Below, piece after piece: positions 22,989 through 32,438 of a DNA stretch of 33,964 bases. The stretch is taken from the NCBI GenBank assembly GCA_027491335.1, contig JAIXWJ010000062.1:1-33964 (forward strand), written 5' to 3'. Position numbers and translations under genes: made by a program. Position 1 is the stretch's first letter. Each line of letters begins with the position of its first letter. This DNA comes from Actinomycetes bacterium (GTDB lineage Bacteria > Actinomycetota > Acidimicrobiia > Acidimicrobiales > Ilumatobacteraceae). The notes below the pieces were generated by a model. It saw only the letters and a program-made list of their open reading frames with translations. It searched no databases and was not told the origin of the DNA.

Positions 22989-23443
22989 TCGACGTGGAAT
23001 TCATCGTTGCCGCCTCCATTGCCGTCGTCGTGTCCATCGTCGCGGTCCTGCTTCGCCGCCGTCGGGTCACGGATGCTCCCACTCAGAAGAAGTGGACCGT
23101 TCCCAGCCAGTTGGACCCGATCGATCTGGGAATCGGGGATGCCGAGTGGATGATCGCGGTGTTCACGTCGGGGACGTGTCATGTGTGCGCCGATGTGGCG
23201 GCCAAGGCCGAGGCGATGCGCAGCCGCAAGGTGGCCGTTCGTGAGATCGAATACGCGGCCGACCGCGAACTTCACGACAAGTACCGCATCGACGCGGTGC
23301 CCACGTTGGTGGTGTGCGACCGCGATGGAGTGGTGCGACATTCGATTCTTGGTCCGGTGACCGCCACCGATCTGTGGGCGGCCGTCGCGCGCGTGCGCGA
23401 CCCGGAATCAGCGACCGAGACCGGTCACTGCGACAACCACTGA
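22985..23443 (+). CDS. Membrane-anchored thioredoxin-like protein
   Basis: A 152-residue protein with one N-terminal membrane segment (about 5-24) and a thioredoxin fold. The active site is SGTCHVCAD (CxxC), and the cis-proline loop reads DAVPTLVV; both are intact. The acidic N-end before the helix and the RRRRR cluster after it predict, by the positive-inside rule, that the thioredoxin domain faces the cytoplasm, which is unusual for anchored thioredoxins, most of which face outside. GTG 22985 overlaps the DUF5719 stop. Possible role: redox partner or thiol reductase linked to the glycan operon. The stop abuts the convergent ftsH stop without a gap. Confidence 0.85.
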   Translation: MIDVEFIVAASIAVVVSIVAVLLRRRRVTDAPTQKKWTVPSQLDPIDLGIGDAEWMIAVFTSGTCHVCADVAAKAEAMRSRKVAVREIEYAADRELHDKYRIDAVPTLVVCDRDGVVRHSILGPVTATDLWAAVARVRDPESATETGHCDNH

Positions 23444-25405
23444 TCAGTCGGCGGTGCGCACGGGAACGCCGGGGGCGTCGCCGATCCCTTGCTGAACGAG
23501 TGCGGCCACCTCGGAACCGTCGATGGTCTCCTTGTCGAGCAGCGCCGTGGCCACCAAGTCGAGTCCCCGACGGTGGGTGGTGAGCAGTTCGACGGCACGC
23601 TTTTCCTGCGACGTGAGGATCCGATTGATCTCCTCGTCCATCATTCGCGCCGTGTCGTCGCTGTATTCGCGGCCACCGGTCATGAGGTCCTCACCGAGGA
23701 ACACCTGTTGATTGTTCTGCCAGGCCATCGGGCCGACCTTGTCGCTCATGCCCCATTCGCGCACCATGCGACGAGCCAAACCGGTGACGACCTCGAGGTC
23801 GTTGGCCGCGCCGGTGGTTTGCTGCTGGAACACGAGTTGCTCGGCGACGCGTCCACCGAGCGCCATGCAGATGCGATCCAAGATGTAGTCCTTGGAGAAG
23901 CTGTGTCGTTCCTCGGGAAGCGTCTGGGTGACACCCAGTGCCATGCCGCGGGGGAGGATGGTGACCTTGTGGAGTGCGTCGCCATTCGGGAGCACGGCCG
24001 CCAGAACGGCGTGACCACCCTCGTGGTAGGCGGTCACGCGCTTCTCCTCGGCCGACAAGACCAGTGAGTCACGTCGGGCACCCATCATGATGCGGTCGCG
24101 CGCGGACTCGAAGTCGATGCGCTCGATCTGGGCGCTCCCGCGTCGCACGGCGAACAGTGCGGCTTCGTTGACGAGGTTCGCCAGATCGGCTCCGCTCATG
24201 CCCGGGGTGCCTTTGGCCATCACGTCGAGGTCGGCGTCAGCGCCCATGCGCTTGTCGCGGCTGTGAACCTTGAGGATGGCGAGGCGCTCCTCGTATTCGG
24301 GGAGCGGAACCACGATCTGTCGATCGAATCGGCCCGGGCGCAACAACGCCGGATCGAGAATGTCGGGCCGGTTGGTGGCCGCGAGGATGACGATCCCCTC
24401 GGAGGTCTCGAAGCCGTCCATCTCGGCGAGCATCTGATTGAGGGTTTGCTCGCGCTCGTCGTGACCGCCGCCCAAGCCGGCGCCGCGCTTGCGGCCGATG
24501 GAGTCGATCTCGTCGATGAAGATGATGGCTCGTCCCATCTTTCGGGCCTGCTGAAAGAGATCGCGCACTCGACTGGCGCCGACGCCCACGAACATCTCCA
24601 TGAAGTCCGATCCGGTGACCGAGAGAAATCCGACGCCGGCCTCTCCGGCCACCGCACGAGCGAACAACGTCTTGCCGGTACCGGGAGGACCAACCAACAG
24701 AAGGCCCTTGGGAACGCGAGCACCGATTTCCTTGAATCGCTCGGGCATGCGAAGGAAGTCCACGACCTCTTTGATTTCGGTCTTGACGCCGTCGTAGCCG
24801 GCCACGTCGGCGAAGGTGGTCGAGGGTCGATCGGCGTTGTAGGCCTTGGCGCGGCTACGACCGATGGACATGACGTTGCCCATCTGGCCCGAGGCGCGGC
24901 GGTTCATCCACACGAGGAATCCCATGATGAGGATGAACGGCAACAGCAGCGGGATGAGGCTCACGAACCAGTTGGACTGCGGGGTGGTGGGGACGAAGTC
25001 GACGCCCTTCGTGCGCAACAGTTCACGGTCACTCTCGTTGGGGAACCCGGGCGGCGCGGTGGTGGAGAACTCGGCGCCGTCGGTGAACGTTCCGGTGATA
25101 CCGAGCGTGGTGTTGTTGAGGTTGACCTCGTCCACCTTGCCGGCGTTCACCTGAGTGATGAATTCCTCGAAGCCGATCTTCTCGCGGTCGGGACCGGGCA
25201 ACAACTGGGGTCCGAAGATGAGCAGAAGAATGATGCCCAGCAGCACCCATGGCGACCACTTGGGCATGGCCGGGCGACCGTTCTTGCCCTCGGGGGATTG
25301 GTCGGACTTGTTCGCGCCCGACTTCAACGAGGGGGTCGAACGCCGGTTGCGGCGGGGGGATTCGGGCGACGGGGGCGGCGGGGGCGGGGGAGTCGACTCG
25401 CTCAT
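23444..25405 (-). CDS. ftsH: ATP-dependent zinc metalloprotease FtsH
   Basis: A 653-residue membrane AAA+ protease that degrades misfolded membrane proteins and regulators. Layout: a proline- and serine-rich cytoplasmic head (eight prolines in a row at 6-13, apart from one Ser), membrane segments at about 52-69 and 147-167 flanking the extracytoplasmic domain, Walker A GPPGTGKT at 239-246, Walker B IIFIDE at 294-299, the arginine-finger region [19 protein letters not shown], and the zinc site HEGGH at 461-465. The C-terminal helical part is complete, ending near [16 protein letters not shown] 25405 has a TAGCAT -10 only six bases upstream and no ribosome-binding site, so translation is probably leaderless. 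Divergent from DUF3499. Confidence 0.97.
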   Translation of the reverse strand: MSESTPPPPPPPSPESPRRNRRSTPSLKSGANKSDQSPEGKNGRPAMPKWSPWVLLGIILLLIFGPQLLPGPDREKIGFEEFITQVNAGKVDEVNLNNTTLGITGTFTDGAEFSTTAPPGFPNESDRELLRTKGVDFVPTTPQSNWFVSLIPLLLPFILIMGFLVWMNRRASGQMGNVMSIGRSRAKAYNADRPSTTFADVAGYDGVKTEIKEVVDFLRMPERFKEIGARVPKGLLLVGPPGTGKTLFARAVAGEAGVGFLSVTGSDFMEMFVGVGASRVRDLFQQARKMGRAIIFIDEIDSIGRKRGAGLGGGHDEREQTLNQMLAEMDGFETSEGIVILAATNRPDILDPALLRPGRFDRQIVVPLPEYEERLAILKVHSRDKRMGADADLDVMAKGTPGMSGADLANLVNEAALFAVRRGSAQIERIDFESARDRIMMGARRDSLVLSAEEKRVTAYHEGGHAVLAAVLPNGDALHKVTILPRGMALGVTQTLPEERHSFSKDYILDRICMALGGRVAEQLVFQQQTTGAANDLEVVTGLARRMVREWGMSDKVGPMAWQNNQQVFLGEDLMTGGREYSDDTARMMDEEINRILTSQEKRAVELLTTHRRGLDLVATALLDKETIDGSEVAALVQQGIGDAPGVPVRTAD

Positions 25406-25411
25406 GGCCCC

Positions 25412-25417
25412 ATGCTA
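25412..25417 (-). promoter_or_regulatory. -10 box of ftsH (leaderless)
   Basis: Minus-strand TAGCAT is separated from the ATG at 25405 by six bases. A short ACACA-TGTGT inverted repeat (25450-25466) lies about 30 bases upstream. Confidence 0.55.
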
Positions 25418-25473
25418 CGACCGGCCTGTGGCGGCGGTGTTGGCGGAGCACACACCGGATATGTGTCATTCGC

Positions 25474-25513
25474 TTCCCCATCCACCCACCGTGACTTTCC
25501 CCATCCACCCACC
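25474..25513. repeat. Two perfect 17-bp direct repeats between ftsH and DUF3499
   Basis: TTCCCCATCCACCCACC occurs at 25474-25490 and 25497-25513 with six bases (GTGACT) between, giving a period of 23. The second copy ends 17 bases before the DUF3499 -10, so it covers its -35 zone; the first is about 57 bases upstream of the ftsH -10. Candidate shared regulator site. Confidence 0.75.
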
Positions 25514-25530
25514 CCGCCCCCTTCGTCCCG

Positions 25531-25536
25531 TACCGT
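25531..25536 (+). promoter_or_regulatory. -10 box of the DUF3499 gene (leaderless)
   Basis: TACCGT lies seven bases before ATG 25544, without a ribosome-binding site. Confidence 0.5.
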
Positions 25537-25543
25537 TTCGGGC

Positions 25544-25771
25544 ATGCGTTCGTGCACGAGAAACGGTTGTCGGGAAGAGTCGCACGTGATGGTGGTGTTC
25601 CAATACGCCACCTCATCCATCTGGGTCGATCACCTGGCCGATGAGCGGCAGCCCAACGTGTACGAGTTCTGCGCCACCCACTGGCAGCGTTTCCAGCCGC
25701 CCAGTGGCTGGTCGATGGATGACCGACGCCGCGCCGAGGTGTTGCCCTTCGTCCATCGTCTCGCCGGCTGA
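25544..25771 (+). CDS. DUF3499 family small protein
   Basis: A 75-residue actinobacterial protein of the DUF3499 family. It starts MRSCTRNGC and contains YATSSIWVDHL, NVYEFCATHWQRFQPPSGW, which are the family's conserved Cys/His positions (Cys4, Cys9, Cys43, His46); these could hold one zinc ion, though this is not shown. It is shorter than many homologues, which have a longer variable tail. In other actinobacteria the gene lies next to phosphomannomutase and a small metallopeptidase; here phosphomannomutase is three genes downstream. Function unknown. ATG 25544 fits the -10 box seven bases upstream and is the first Met before the Cys pair. A CPBP protease gene follows after six bases. Confidence 0.85.
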   Translation: MRSCTRNGCREESHVMVVFQYATSSIWVDHLADERQPNVYEFCATHWQRFQPPSGWSMDDRRRAEVLPFVHRLAG

Positions 25772-25777
25772 GCCGAC

Positions 25778-26494
25778 GTGACGCGGTCGCACCCGGCAAC
25801 GAACTCCACGCGATTCACCCTCGGGGTCGTCGCCGGGGCGTGGGTGGCCGCGTACGTGGTGGCCATCCCCCTTCAGAGTCTCATCATCGGTGTCGGCGGG
25901 TACGCCGGCGAACCGTCGGACACCTGGCCCACCAGCGTCACGGCGTTGTCTGCTCTGTCGTTGTGGGTGTGTTTCCTCGTGGCCGCCGTCGTGGTGTCAC
26001 GACGTTTCGGGTCGGGTCGCTTCGCCGAGGATTTTCGCTTCACGTTTCGTGGCAACGATCTACTCGGGTTGCCCCTTGGGGTGGCCTGCCAACTCGCCAT
26101 GGTTCCGCTTCTGTACTGGCCGTTGCAACGAATCTGGCCCGAGACCTTTCACTCCGACGAGTTGTCCCAACGCGCGCGCGACCTGTGGGATCGAGCCGAC
26201 GGCATTTGGCTCATCGTGTTGGTGGCGGTGGTGGCGATCGGCGCGCCTCTGGTGGAGGAGATCATTTATCGCGGGATGATCCAGCAGGCGCTCCATTCGC
26301 GCATCGACGATGCACTGGCGGTCGTGCTGTCGGCGCTCTTCTTCGCGTTGATCCACCTGCAACCGGTCGAGATCCCGGGATTGTTCGCTTTTGGTCTGGT
26401 GGTTGGCATCTGCTTCATGCGCACCGGTCGGCTGGGCATGCCGATCCTGGTGCACGTGGGGTTCAATGCGACCGGACTATTGCTGGTGGCCTGA
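25778..26494 (+). CDS. CPBP family intramembrane metalloprotease (CAAX protease-like)
   Basis: A 238-residue multi-pass membrane protein of the ABI/CPBP family. The three active-site motifs are all present: EEIIYRG (about 166-172), FALIH (about 189-193) and HVGFN (about 227-231). Family members include eukaryotic Rce1 and bacterial bacteriocin-related proteases; bacterial substrates are mostly unknown. About six to eight hydrophobic segments are visible, such as LGVVAGAWVAAYVVAIPLQSL near the N terminus. GTG 25778 starts six bases after DUF3499, so the two are co-transcribed. A later start is possible because no strong ribosome-binding site is seen. Confidence 0.88.
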   Translation: MTRSHPATNSTRFTLGVVAGAWVAAYVVAIPLQSLIIGVGGYAGEPSDTWPTSVTALSALSLWVCFLVAAVVVSRRFGSGRFAEDFRFTFRGNDLLGLPLGVACQLAMVPLLYWPLQRIWPETFHSDELSQRARDLWDRADGIWLIVLVAVVAIGAPLVEEIIYRGMIQQALHSRIDDALAVVLSALFFALIHLQPVEIPGLFAFGLVVGICFMRTGRLGMPILVHVGFNATGLLLVA

Positions 26495-26564
26495 GTCCGG
26501 TCACCTCCGGTGCCGAGACGAGACGGTGGAACAGGGTCGTGCGGAATTCGCGGGTCGGTCGTGG

Positions 26565-26570
26565 CAGGAT
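26565..26570 (+). promoter_or_regulatory. -10-like box before the GT-C-like gene
   Basis: CAGGAT lies nine bases before ATG 26580. It has C instead of T at the first position, so it is weaker than the other boxes. TGAGGT (26571-26576) could instead serve as a ribosome-binding site. Confidence 0.3.
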
Positions 26571-26579
26571 TGAGGTCGT

Positions 26580-29102
26580 ATGACCACCCCCGAGTCACCC
26601 GTCGACGTTGATCCGATCGAATCCGATGTCGCCGAGGATGCGTCTCCGTCCACCGAGACCGGAGAGGTTCGTTCCGCACGCGGATGGAATCCGTTCCTCG
26701 GTTGGGAGCGGCAACGTCTGATCGTGTTCTGGGTGCGAGTGGCACTGGTTGGCATCAGCACCATCGTGGCGATCAAGGTGATCCAGCCCTCGCTCGTGCT
26801 GAAGAACACCACACCCACCGGCGGCGACATGGGCGCTCACGTGTGGGGGCCGGCGTTCCTGCGCGACAACCTCTTGCCCTGGAAGCTGAACGGGTGGTCC
26901 ATGGATTGGTACTCGGGTCTTCCCGTGTACCGCTTCTACATGGTCGTGCCGGCGTTGTTCATCCTGCTGTTGAACGTCATCCTTCCGTACGGAGTGGCCT
27001 TCAAGATCGTGGCGGTGGCGGGCATCATCACCCTCCCGCTGTGTTGTTGGGCCTTCGGGCGTTTGGCGCGCTTCGCGTATCCCATCCCCGAGGTGTTCGC
27101 CGTCATCGGGCTCGTGTACCTACTCGACGAGAGTTACACGATCTACGGCGGCAACGTGGCCTCGACCATGGCCGGAGAGTTCTCGTTCTCGATTTCCTTG
27201 TCGTTCGCGATGTTGGCGTTCGGTTACTTCGCTCGCGGCATGCAGACCGGCAAGCATCGAGTGCCAGCGGCGGTGTTCATGGCGTTGGCGGTGCTCTCGC
27301 ACGGAATCGTCGCCATCTACGTGGCCGTTGGCCTGCTGCTGATGGCTTTGCTGTGGATCGATCGCACGCGCTGGCGTTGGTTCGTCACCACGGCCGGCGT
27401 CGGCTCGCTGTTGTCGGCTTTCTGGATCCTGCCGTTCCTGCTCAACCACGCCTACATGACCGACATGAAGTACAAGGGCGAGCCGGGCAACGGGTCGTTC
27501 ACCTCCTACTGGGGAATGTTCTTCGCGTTGCCCCCGTTCTGGAACTTCGTCATCCTGACTCTCGCCATCATCGGCTTCGCGGCCATGATCGCCAAGCGCA
27601 ACATCGCCGGCGTGTGGCTCGGTGTCACCGGCTTGGTGTTCGCCGCGTTCGTGTATCTGTTCAACGACAGCCTTCCGGTCATCGGGTTGCTCTGGAACCC
27701 GCGCTTGCTCCCGATGCTCAACATGTGTCGTTATTTGTTGGCGGCCATCGGAGCGATCGAGCTGGTGGCCGCGATCGTGCGTTTGATCAACCTCGAGGAT
27801 CTGGCCGCTCGCATCCGTCGCGACGGCGAAGTGTCCGAGGTCGTCCACGCGCGACACGAGACCCGCATGTTCAATGCCCGCACCGGAGCCGCGATCGTGG
27901 GCTCGCTCTTGGTTCTCATCACGCTCGGATGGCGCTTCCAAGTTCTGCCGTTCGGAAACATCTCCGACGAGGGACAGGGTGCCGAATACAACTGGGGCCC
28001 GTTCGAGGGACAGGCCGCCGACAAGGGTTTCGTCGATGGTTGGGCGCGTTGGAACTTCAGTGGATACGAGGGTCGTTCGTCCTACGGCGAGTACCACGAT
28101 CTCGTGCAGACGATGAAGGGTCTGGGCGAAAGCGCTGGGTGCGGTCGCGCGCTCTGGGAGAACTACGAGGGCAACGACAAGTACGGCACCACCATGGCCC
28201 TGATGCTGCTTCCGTTCTGGACCGACGGCTGCATCGGATCGAGCGAGGGTCTCTTCTTCGAAGCCGCGGGCACCACGCCGTATCACTTCCTCGCGGCGGG
28301 GGCGATGTCCAAGCAGTCCTCCAACCCGGTGCGGGAACTTCGGTACATCAACAACGATCCCGTGGCCGGGGTCTCGTACATGCAGGAACTCGGCATCCGT
28401 TACTACATGGCCGTCACCCCCGAAGCCATCACCAAGGCCGATGAACTCGAGAGCAACGGCGGTGGGCTCACCAACATCGCCACCTCCGGCCCGTGGAAGA
28501 TCTACGAAGTGGCCGAGTCCGACATCGTCACTGCGTTGCGCACCCAGCCGGTCGTGGTCGAGGGTCGTTCGGGCGACCAACGCGAGCGTTGGCTGGAACT
28601 CGGAACGAGCTGGATGCAGAACCGCACGGAATGGAACGCGTTACCGGCCGCCGATGGTCCCGACGAGTGGCAGCGCGTGTCGGTCGACGTCGACATGTCG
28701 CGACGCGAGGGCGAGCCCGGTGCGGATTCGCGCAAGGTCGACGTGGTGGTGCCCACCGCGACGATCGATGCGGTCGCCCTCGAGGACGTGACGGTGTCGA
28801 ACGTGGACATCGATCAACAGTCGCTGTCGTTCGACGTGGACAAGGTGGGCGTGCCGGTCCTGGTGCGGGTGAGTTACTTCCCCAACTGGAACGTGTCGGG
28901 TGCCGAGGGGCCGTACCGCGTGGCGCCGAACATGATGGTGGTGATTCCCACCTCCAACACGGTGTCGATGTCGTTCGAATCGAGCCTCGTCGACCACTTC
29001 GCCTACCTGCTCACGTTGGTCGGGATCGTGGTGACAATCGTGATTTTCCGGCGCGATCGGCGAGCAAACCGGCAGGTCACCGCCCCTGCCGAGGCCGCCT
29101 GA
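26580..29102 (+). CDS. Large multi-pass membrane protein, GT-C / PTPS-related-like
   Basis: An 840-residue protein. After an acidic N-terminal tail (1-40) come a membrane helix and a first external loop with TPTGGDMGAHVW: Asp83 and His87 lie where lipid-linked GT-C glycosyltransferases carry their catalytic Asp, and where the PTPS_related membrane family (PF10131) has a conserved Asp and His. About ten further membrane segments reach residue 470. A large external beta-rich domain follows (about 475-810), then a last helix near 812-832 and a basic end. The exact family is not certain. Mannosyl- or arabinosyl-type transfer from a polyprenyl phosphate sugar is possible. It lies 40 bases before phosphomannomutase, which fits use of mannose. 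Confidence 0.8.
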   Translation: MTTPESPVDVDPIESDVAEDASPSTETGEVRSARGWNPFLGWERQRLIVFWVRVALVGISTIVAIKVIQPSLVLKNTTPTGGDMGAHVWGPAFLRDNLLPWKLNGWSMDWYSGLPVYRFYMVVPALFILLLNVILPYGVAFKIVAVAGIITLPLCCWAFGRLARFAYPIPEVFAVIGLVYLLDESYTIYGGNVASTMAGEFSFSISLSFAMLAFGYFARGMQTGKHRVPAAVFMALAVLSHGIVAIYVAVGLLLMALLWIDRTRWRWFVTTAGVGSLLSAFWILPFLLNHAYMTDMKYKGEPGNGSFTSYWGMFFALPPFWNFVILTLAIIGFAAMIAKRNIAGVWLGVTGLVFAAFVYLFNDSLPVIGLLWNPRLLPMLNMCRYLLAAIGAIELVAAIVRLINLEDLAARIRRDGEVSEVVHARHETRMFNARTGAAIVGSLLVLITLGWRFQVLPFGNISDEGQGAEYNWGPFEGQAADKGFVDGWARWNFSGYEGRSSYGEYHDLVQTMKGLGESAGCGRALWENYEGNDKYGTTMALMLLPFWTDGCIGSSEGLFFEAAGTTPYHFLAAGAMSKQSSNPVRELRYINNDPVAGVSYMQELGIRYYMAVTPEAITKADELESNGGGLTNIATSGPWKIYEVAESDIVTALRTQPVVVEGRSGDQRERWLELGTSWMQNRTEWNALPAADGPDEWQRVSVDVDMSRREGEPGADSRKVDVVVPTATIDAVALEDVTVSNVDIDQQSLSFDVDKVGVPVLVRVSYFPNWNVSGAEGPYRVAPNMMVVIPTSNTVSMSFESSLVDHFAYLLTLVGIVVTIVIFRRDRRANRQVTAPAEAA

Positions 29103-29126
29103 CCGAGCGAGGGTCCGGCTCACCGA

Positions 29127-29132
29127 TAGGGT
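29127..29132 (+). promoter_or_regulatory. -10 box of the phosphomannomutase gene
   Basis: TAGGGT is ten bases before ATG 29143. A GTG at 29131 overlaps this box, which argues for the ATG as start. Confidence 0.45.
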
Positions 29133-29142
29133 GACCGCCGTC

Positions 29143-30507
29143 ATGGCCTCCAGCGCTCAACTCGATCAGATCGTCAAGGCCTACGACATTCGAGGCACCG
29201 TTCCCGATCAGTTCGATGCCGACGTCGCGTACGCACTCGGTGTCGGATTCGCCAAGTTCACGTCCGCCTCGGTGGTCATCGTCGGTCGCGACATGCGTCC
29301 GTCCGGCCCGGAACTGGCCGACGCGTTCGCTCGGGGGTTGATGGAACACGGCATCGACGTCATCGACATCGGTCTGGCGTCCACCGACATGCTGTATTTC
29401 GCCGCTGGTCGTCTGGATGCCCCGGGCGCCATCTTCACCGCGTCCCACAATCCGGCGCAGTACAACGGCGCCAAGCTCTGCCTCTCCGGGGCGCGCCCCA
29501 TCGGTGCCGACACGGGTCTGTCCGAGATCAAGGACGTCGCTCGTCGGGTCCTCGACGGTGAGACGTTCGCGCCGGCGGCCAAGGCGGGGCGCACGACCGA
29601 ACGCGATCTGTTGTCGGCCTTCGCCGACCACGTGGTGTCCTTCATCGACCCGGCCACGTTGCGTCCGATGCGCGTGGTGGCCGACACGGCCAACGGCATG
29701 GGCGGACTCGTGGTGCCCGCCGTGTTCGAACGCCTGCCCCGCCTCGAGATCGAGGTGATGTACGCCGAACTCGATGGAACGTTCCCGAACCATCCGGCCG
29801 ATCCGCTGCAGTCCGTGAATCAGCGCGACCTTCAGGCGCGGGTCACCGCGGGAGGTTTCGACGTTGGATTGGCCTTCGACGGTGACGCCGATCGCGTTTT
29901 CGTGGTCGACGAATTGGGTCGTGGCTTGTCGGGGTCGACGACCACCGCGATTCTGGCCGCGGGCATCCTGCGCAAGAACCCCGGAGCCACCATTCTGCAC
30001 AATCTCATCTGCAGCCGATCGGTCCCGGAGGTCGTTCGCGAGAACGGCGGTGTGCCCGTGCGCACCAAGGTCGGGCACTCGTTCATCAAGCAGGTCATGG
30101 CCGAAACCGGCGCGGTCTTCGGTGGCGAGCATTCGGCGCACTACTACTTCCGAGACAACTATCGGGCCGACAGCGGATTGATCGCCACGATGCTGATGTT
30201 GGAAGAGATGAGCCGAGTTGGTGAACCGTTGTCGGTCATGCGCGTTCCGTACGAGCGTTACTCGTCGAGCGGGGAGATCAACACACAGGTCGACGATCCG
30301 GCTTCGGTCATCGACGCCGTGTCACGCCTGTATTCGTCGTTCCCGCAGGATCGTCTCGACGGTCTGACGGTCGACTGCGGTGACTGGTGGTTCAATCTGC
30401 GTCCGTCGAACACCGAACCTCTGCTTCGACTGAACCTCGAGGCCCCGGACCGGGACGCGTGCGACGACAAGGTGGCCGAACTGTTGGCCGCCATCACCTC
30501 GGCCTGA
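29143..30507 (+). CDS. manB: Phosphomannomutase / phosphoglucomutase
   Basis: A 454-residue alpha-D-phosphohexomutase that interconverts mannose-6-phosphate and mannose-1-phosphate, feeding ManC. It has the N-terminal IVKAYDIRGTVPDQ, the phosphoserine loop TASHNPAQYNG with Ser101, the metal loop DGDADR at 246-251, the sugar-binding GGEHSAHYYF, and the C-terminal phosphate-binding RPSNTEPLLRL. These match the PMM/PGM group (mycobacterial ManB/Rv3257c). Glucose phosphate may also be accepted. ATG 29143 sits ten bases after a -10 box; GTG 29131 is an alternative that would add four residues. A hairpin follows the stop. Confidence 0.93.
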   Translation: MASSAQLDQIVKAYDIRGTVPDQFDADVAYALGVGFAKFTSASVVIVGRDMRPSGPELADAFARGLMEHGIDVIDIGLASTDMLYFAAGRLDAPGAIFTASHNPAQYNGAKLCLSGARPIGADTGLSEIKDVARRVLDGETFAPAAKAGRTTERDLLSAFADHVVSFIDPATLRPMRVVADTANGMGGLVVPAVFERLPRLEIEVMYAELDGTFPNHPADPLQSVNQRDLQARVTAGGFDVGLAFDGDADRVFVVDELGRGLSGSTTTAILAAGILRKNPGATILHNLICSRSVPEVVRENGGVPVRTKVGHSFIKQVMAETGAVFGGEHSAHYYFRDNYRADSGLIATMLMLEEMSRVGEPLSVMRVPYERYSSSGEINTQVDDPASVIDAVSRLYSSFPQDRLDGLTVDCGDWWFNLRPSNTEPLLRLNLEAPDRDACDDKVAELLAAITSA

Positions 30508-30512
30508 CGAAA

Positions 30513-30552
30513 CCGAACCCAACGTCGGACCCGTTGGCGGTCGGGCTTGTTA
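30513..30552 (+). terminator. Weak intrinsic terminator after manB
   Basis: CCAACG (30519-30524) and CGTTGG (30532-30537) form a 6-bp stem around TCGGACC, extended across an internal loop by CCGA (30513-30516) with TCGG (30541-30544), then GCTTGTT. The T run is poor. It may attenuate read-through into the Trm112-like gene. Confidence 0.4.
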
Positions 30553-30556
30553 CCAT
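30551..30556 (+). promoter_or_regulatory. -10-like box before the Trm112-like gene
   Basis: TACCAT lies ten bases before ATG 30567. An AGGAG ribosome-binding site (30558-30562) is also present, so translation need not be leaderless. Confidence 0.35.
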
Positions 30557-30566
30557 CAGGAGCACC

Positions 30567-30803
30567 ATGCCTCTCGATCCCGAACTCCTCACCGTGCTCG
30601 CTTGTCCGATCGACAAGGGGCCCCTTCATGTGCTCGACGACGAGGACGCGTTGTACAACGCGCGACTGAAGCGGCGTTACCACGTGCGAGAGGGCATCGC
30701 GGTCATGTTGGTGGACGAGTCCGAGGTCGTCTCCGACGCCGAACACGAGCGAATCATGGCCAAGATCGCCTCCATCGGCGTGCGCACGACCGGTCGCGCC
30801 TGA
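30567..30803 (+). CDS. Trm112/YcaR family small protein
   Basis: A 78-residue protein of the Trm112 family: LDPELLTVLACPIDKGPLHVL at the start, a middle strand LYNARLKRRYHV and then REGIAVMLVDESE, the family's C-terminal signature. In eukaryotes Trm112 activates methyltransferases; bacterial YcaR/Trm112-like proteins are poorly understood. Only one of the usual zinc-binding cysteines remains (Cys13), with Asp at the second position of the CPxC pair, so it probably binds no zinc. ATG 30567 is supported by AGGAG five bases upstream. The gene order manB / Trm112 / ahcY is common in actinobacteria; a SIS-domain gene and manA that often lie between are absent here. Confidence 0.85.
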   Translation: MPLDPELLTVLACPIDKGPLHVLDDEDALYNARLKRRYHVREGIAVMLVDESEVVSDAEHERIMAKIASIGVRTTGRA

Positions 30804-30862
30804 CTTCATCCTCGCGTCGGATCCTGTCCGGCCCATCCTCATCGGACGCGGGTGGACCCGTC

Positions 30863-30868
30863 TACACT
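30863..30868 (+). promoter_or_regulatory. -10 box of ahcY
   Basis: TACACT predicts transcription starting near 30875 and a leader of about 90 bases, much longer than for most units in this window. No clear -35 is seen. Confidence 0.45.
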
Positions 30869-30877
30869 GACGCCATC

Positions 30878-30932
30878 GGGCTGACAGATCGGTGCCAGCA
30901 GGCCCCGGCCCGGAAGGGACATCGTCTCTTCC
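30878..30932 (+). promoter_or_regulatory. Structured 5' leader of ahcY
   Basis: Two stem-loops are visible. GGGCTG (30878-30883) pairs with CAGGCCC (30899-30905) with one bulged G, enclosing ACAGATCGGTGCCAG. A second hairpin pairs GGAAGGGAC (30912-30920) with GTCTCTTCC (30924-30932), nine pairs including one G-U, around an ATC loop. An AC- and T-rich single strand leads to the GAGGAG ribosome-binding site (30955-30960). It does not match the SAH riboswitch or SAM-II as I know them. It may be a regulatory leader of another kind or only stable structure. Confidence 0.45.
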
Positions 30933-30965
30933 CGTTCATCCCCACTCACCTCCCGAGGAGAAATC

Positions 30966-32437
<1,472 letters not shown>

Positions 32438-32438
<1 letters not shown>

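Noticed and set aside
30878..30932. SAM-IV, SAH riboswitch or small SRP RNA in the ahcY leader
   Set aside because: GTGCCAGC and CCCCGG recall SAM-IV, and CCCGGAAGGGA recalls the SRP core, but the partner strands of both folds are missing. The SAH riboswitch consensus is also absent.
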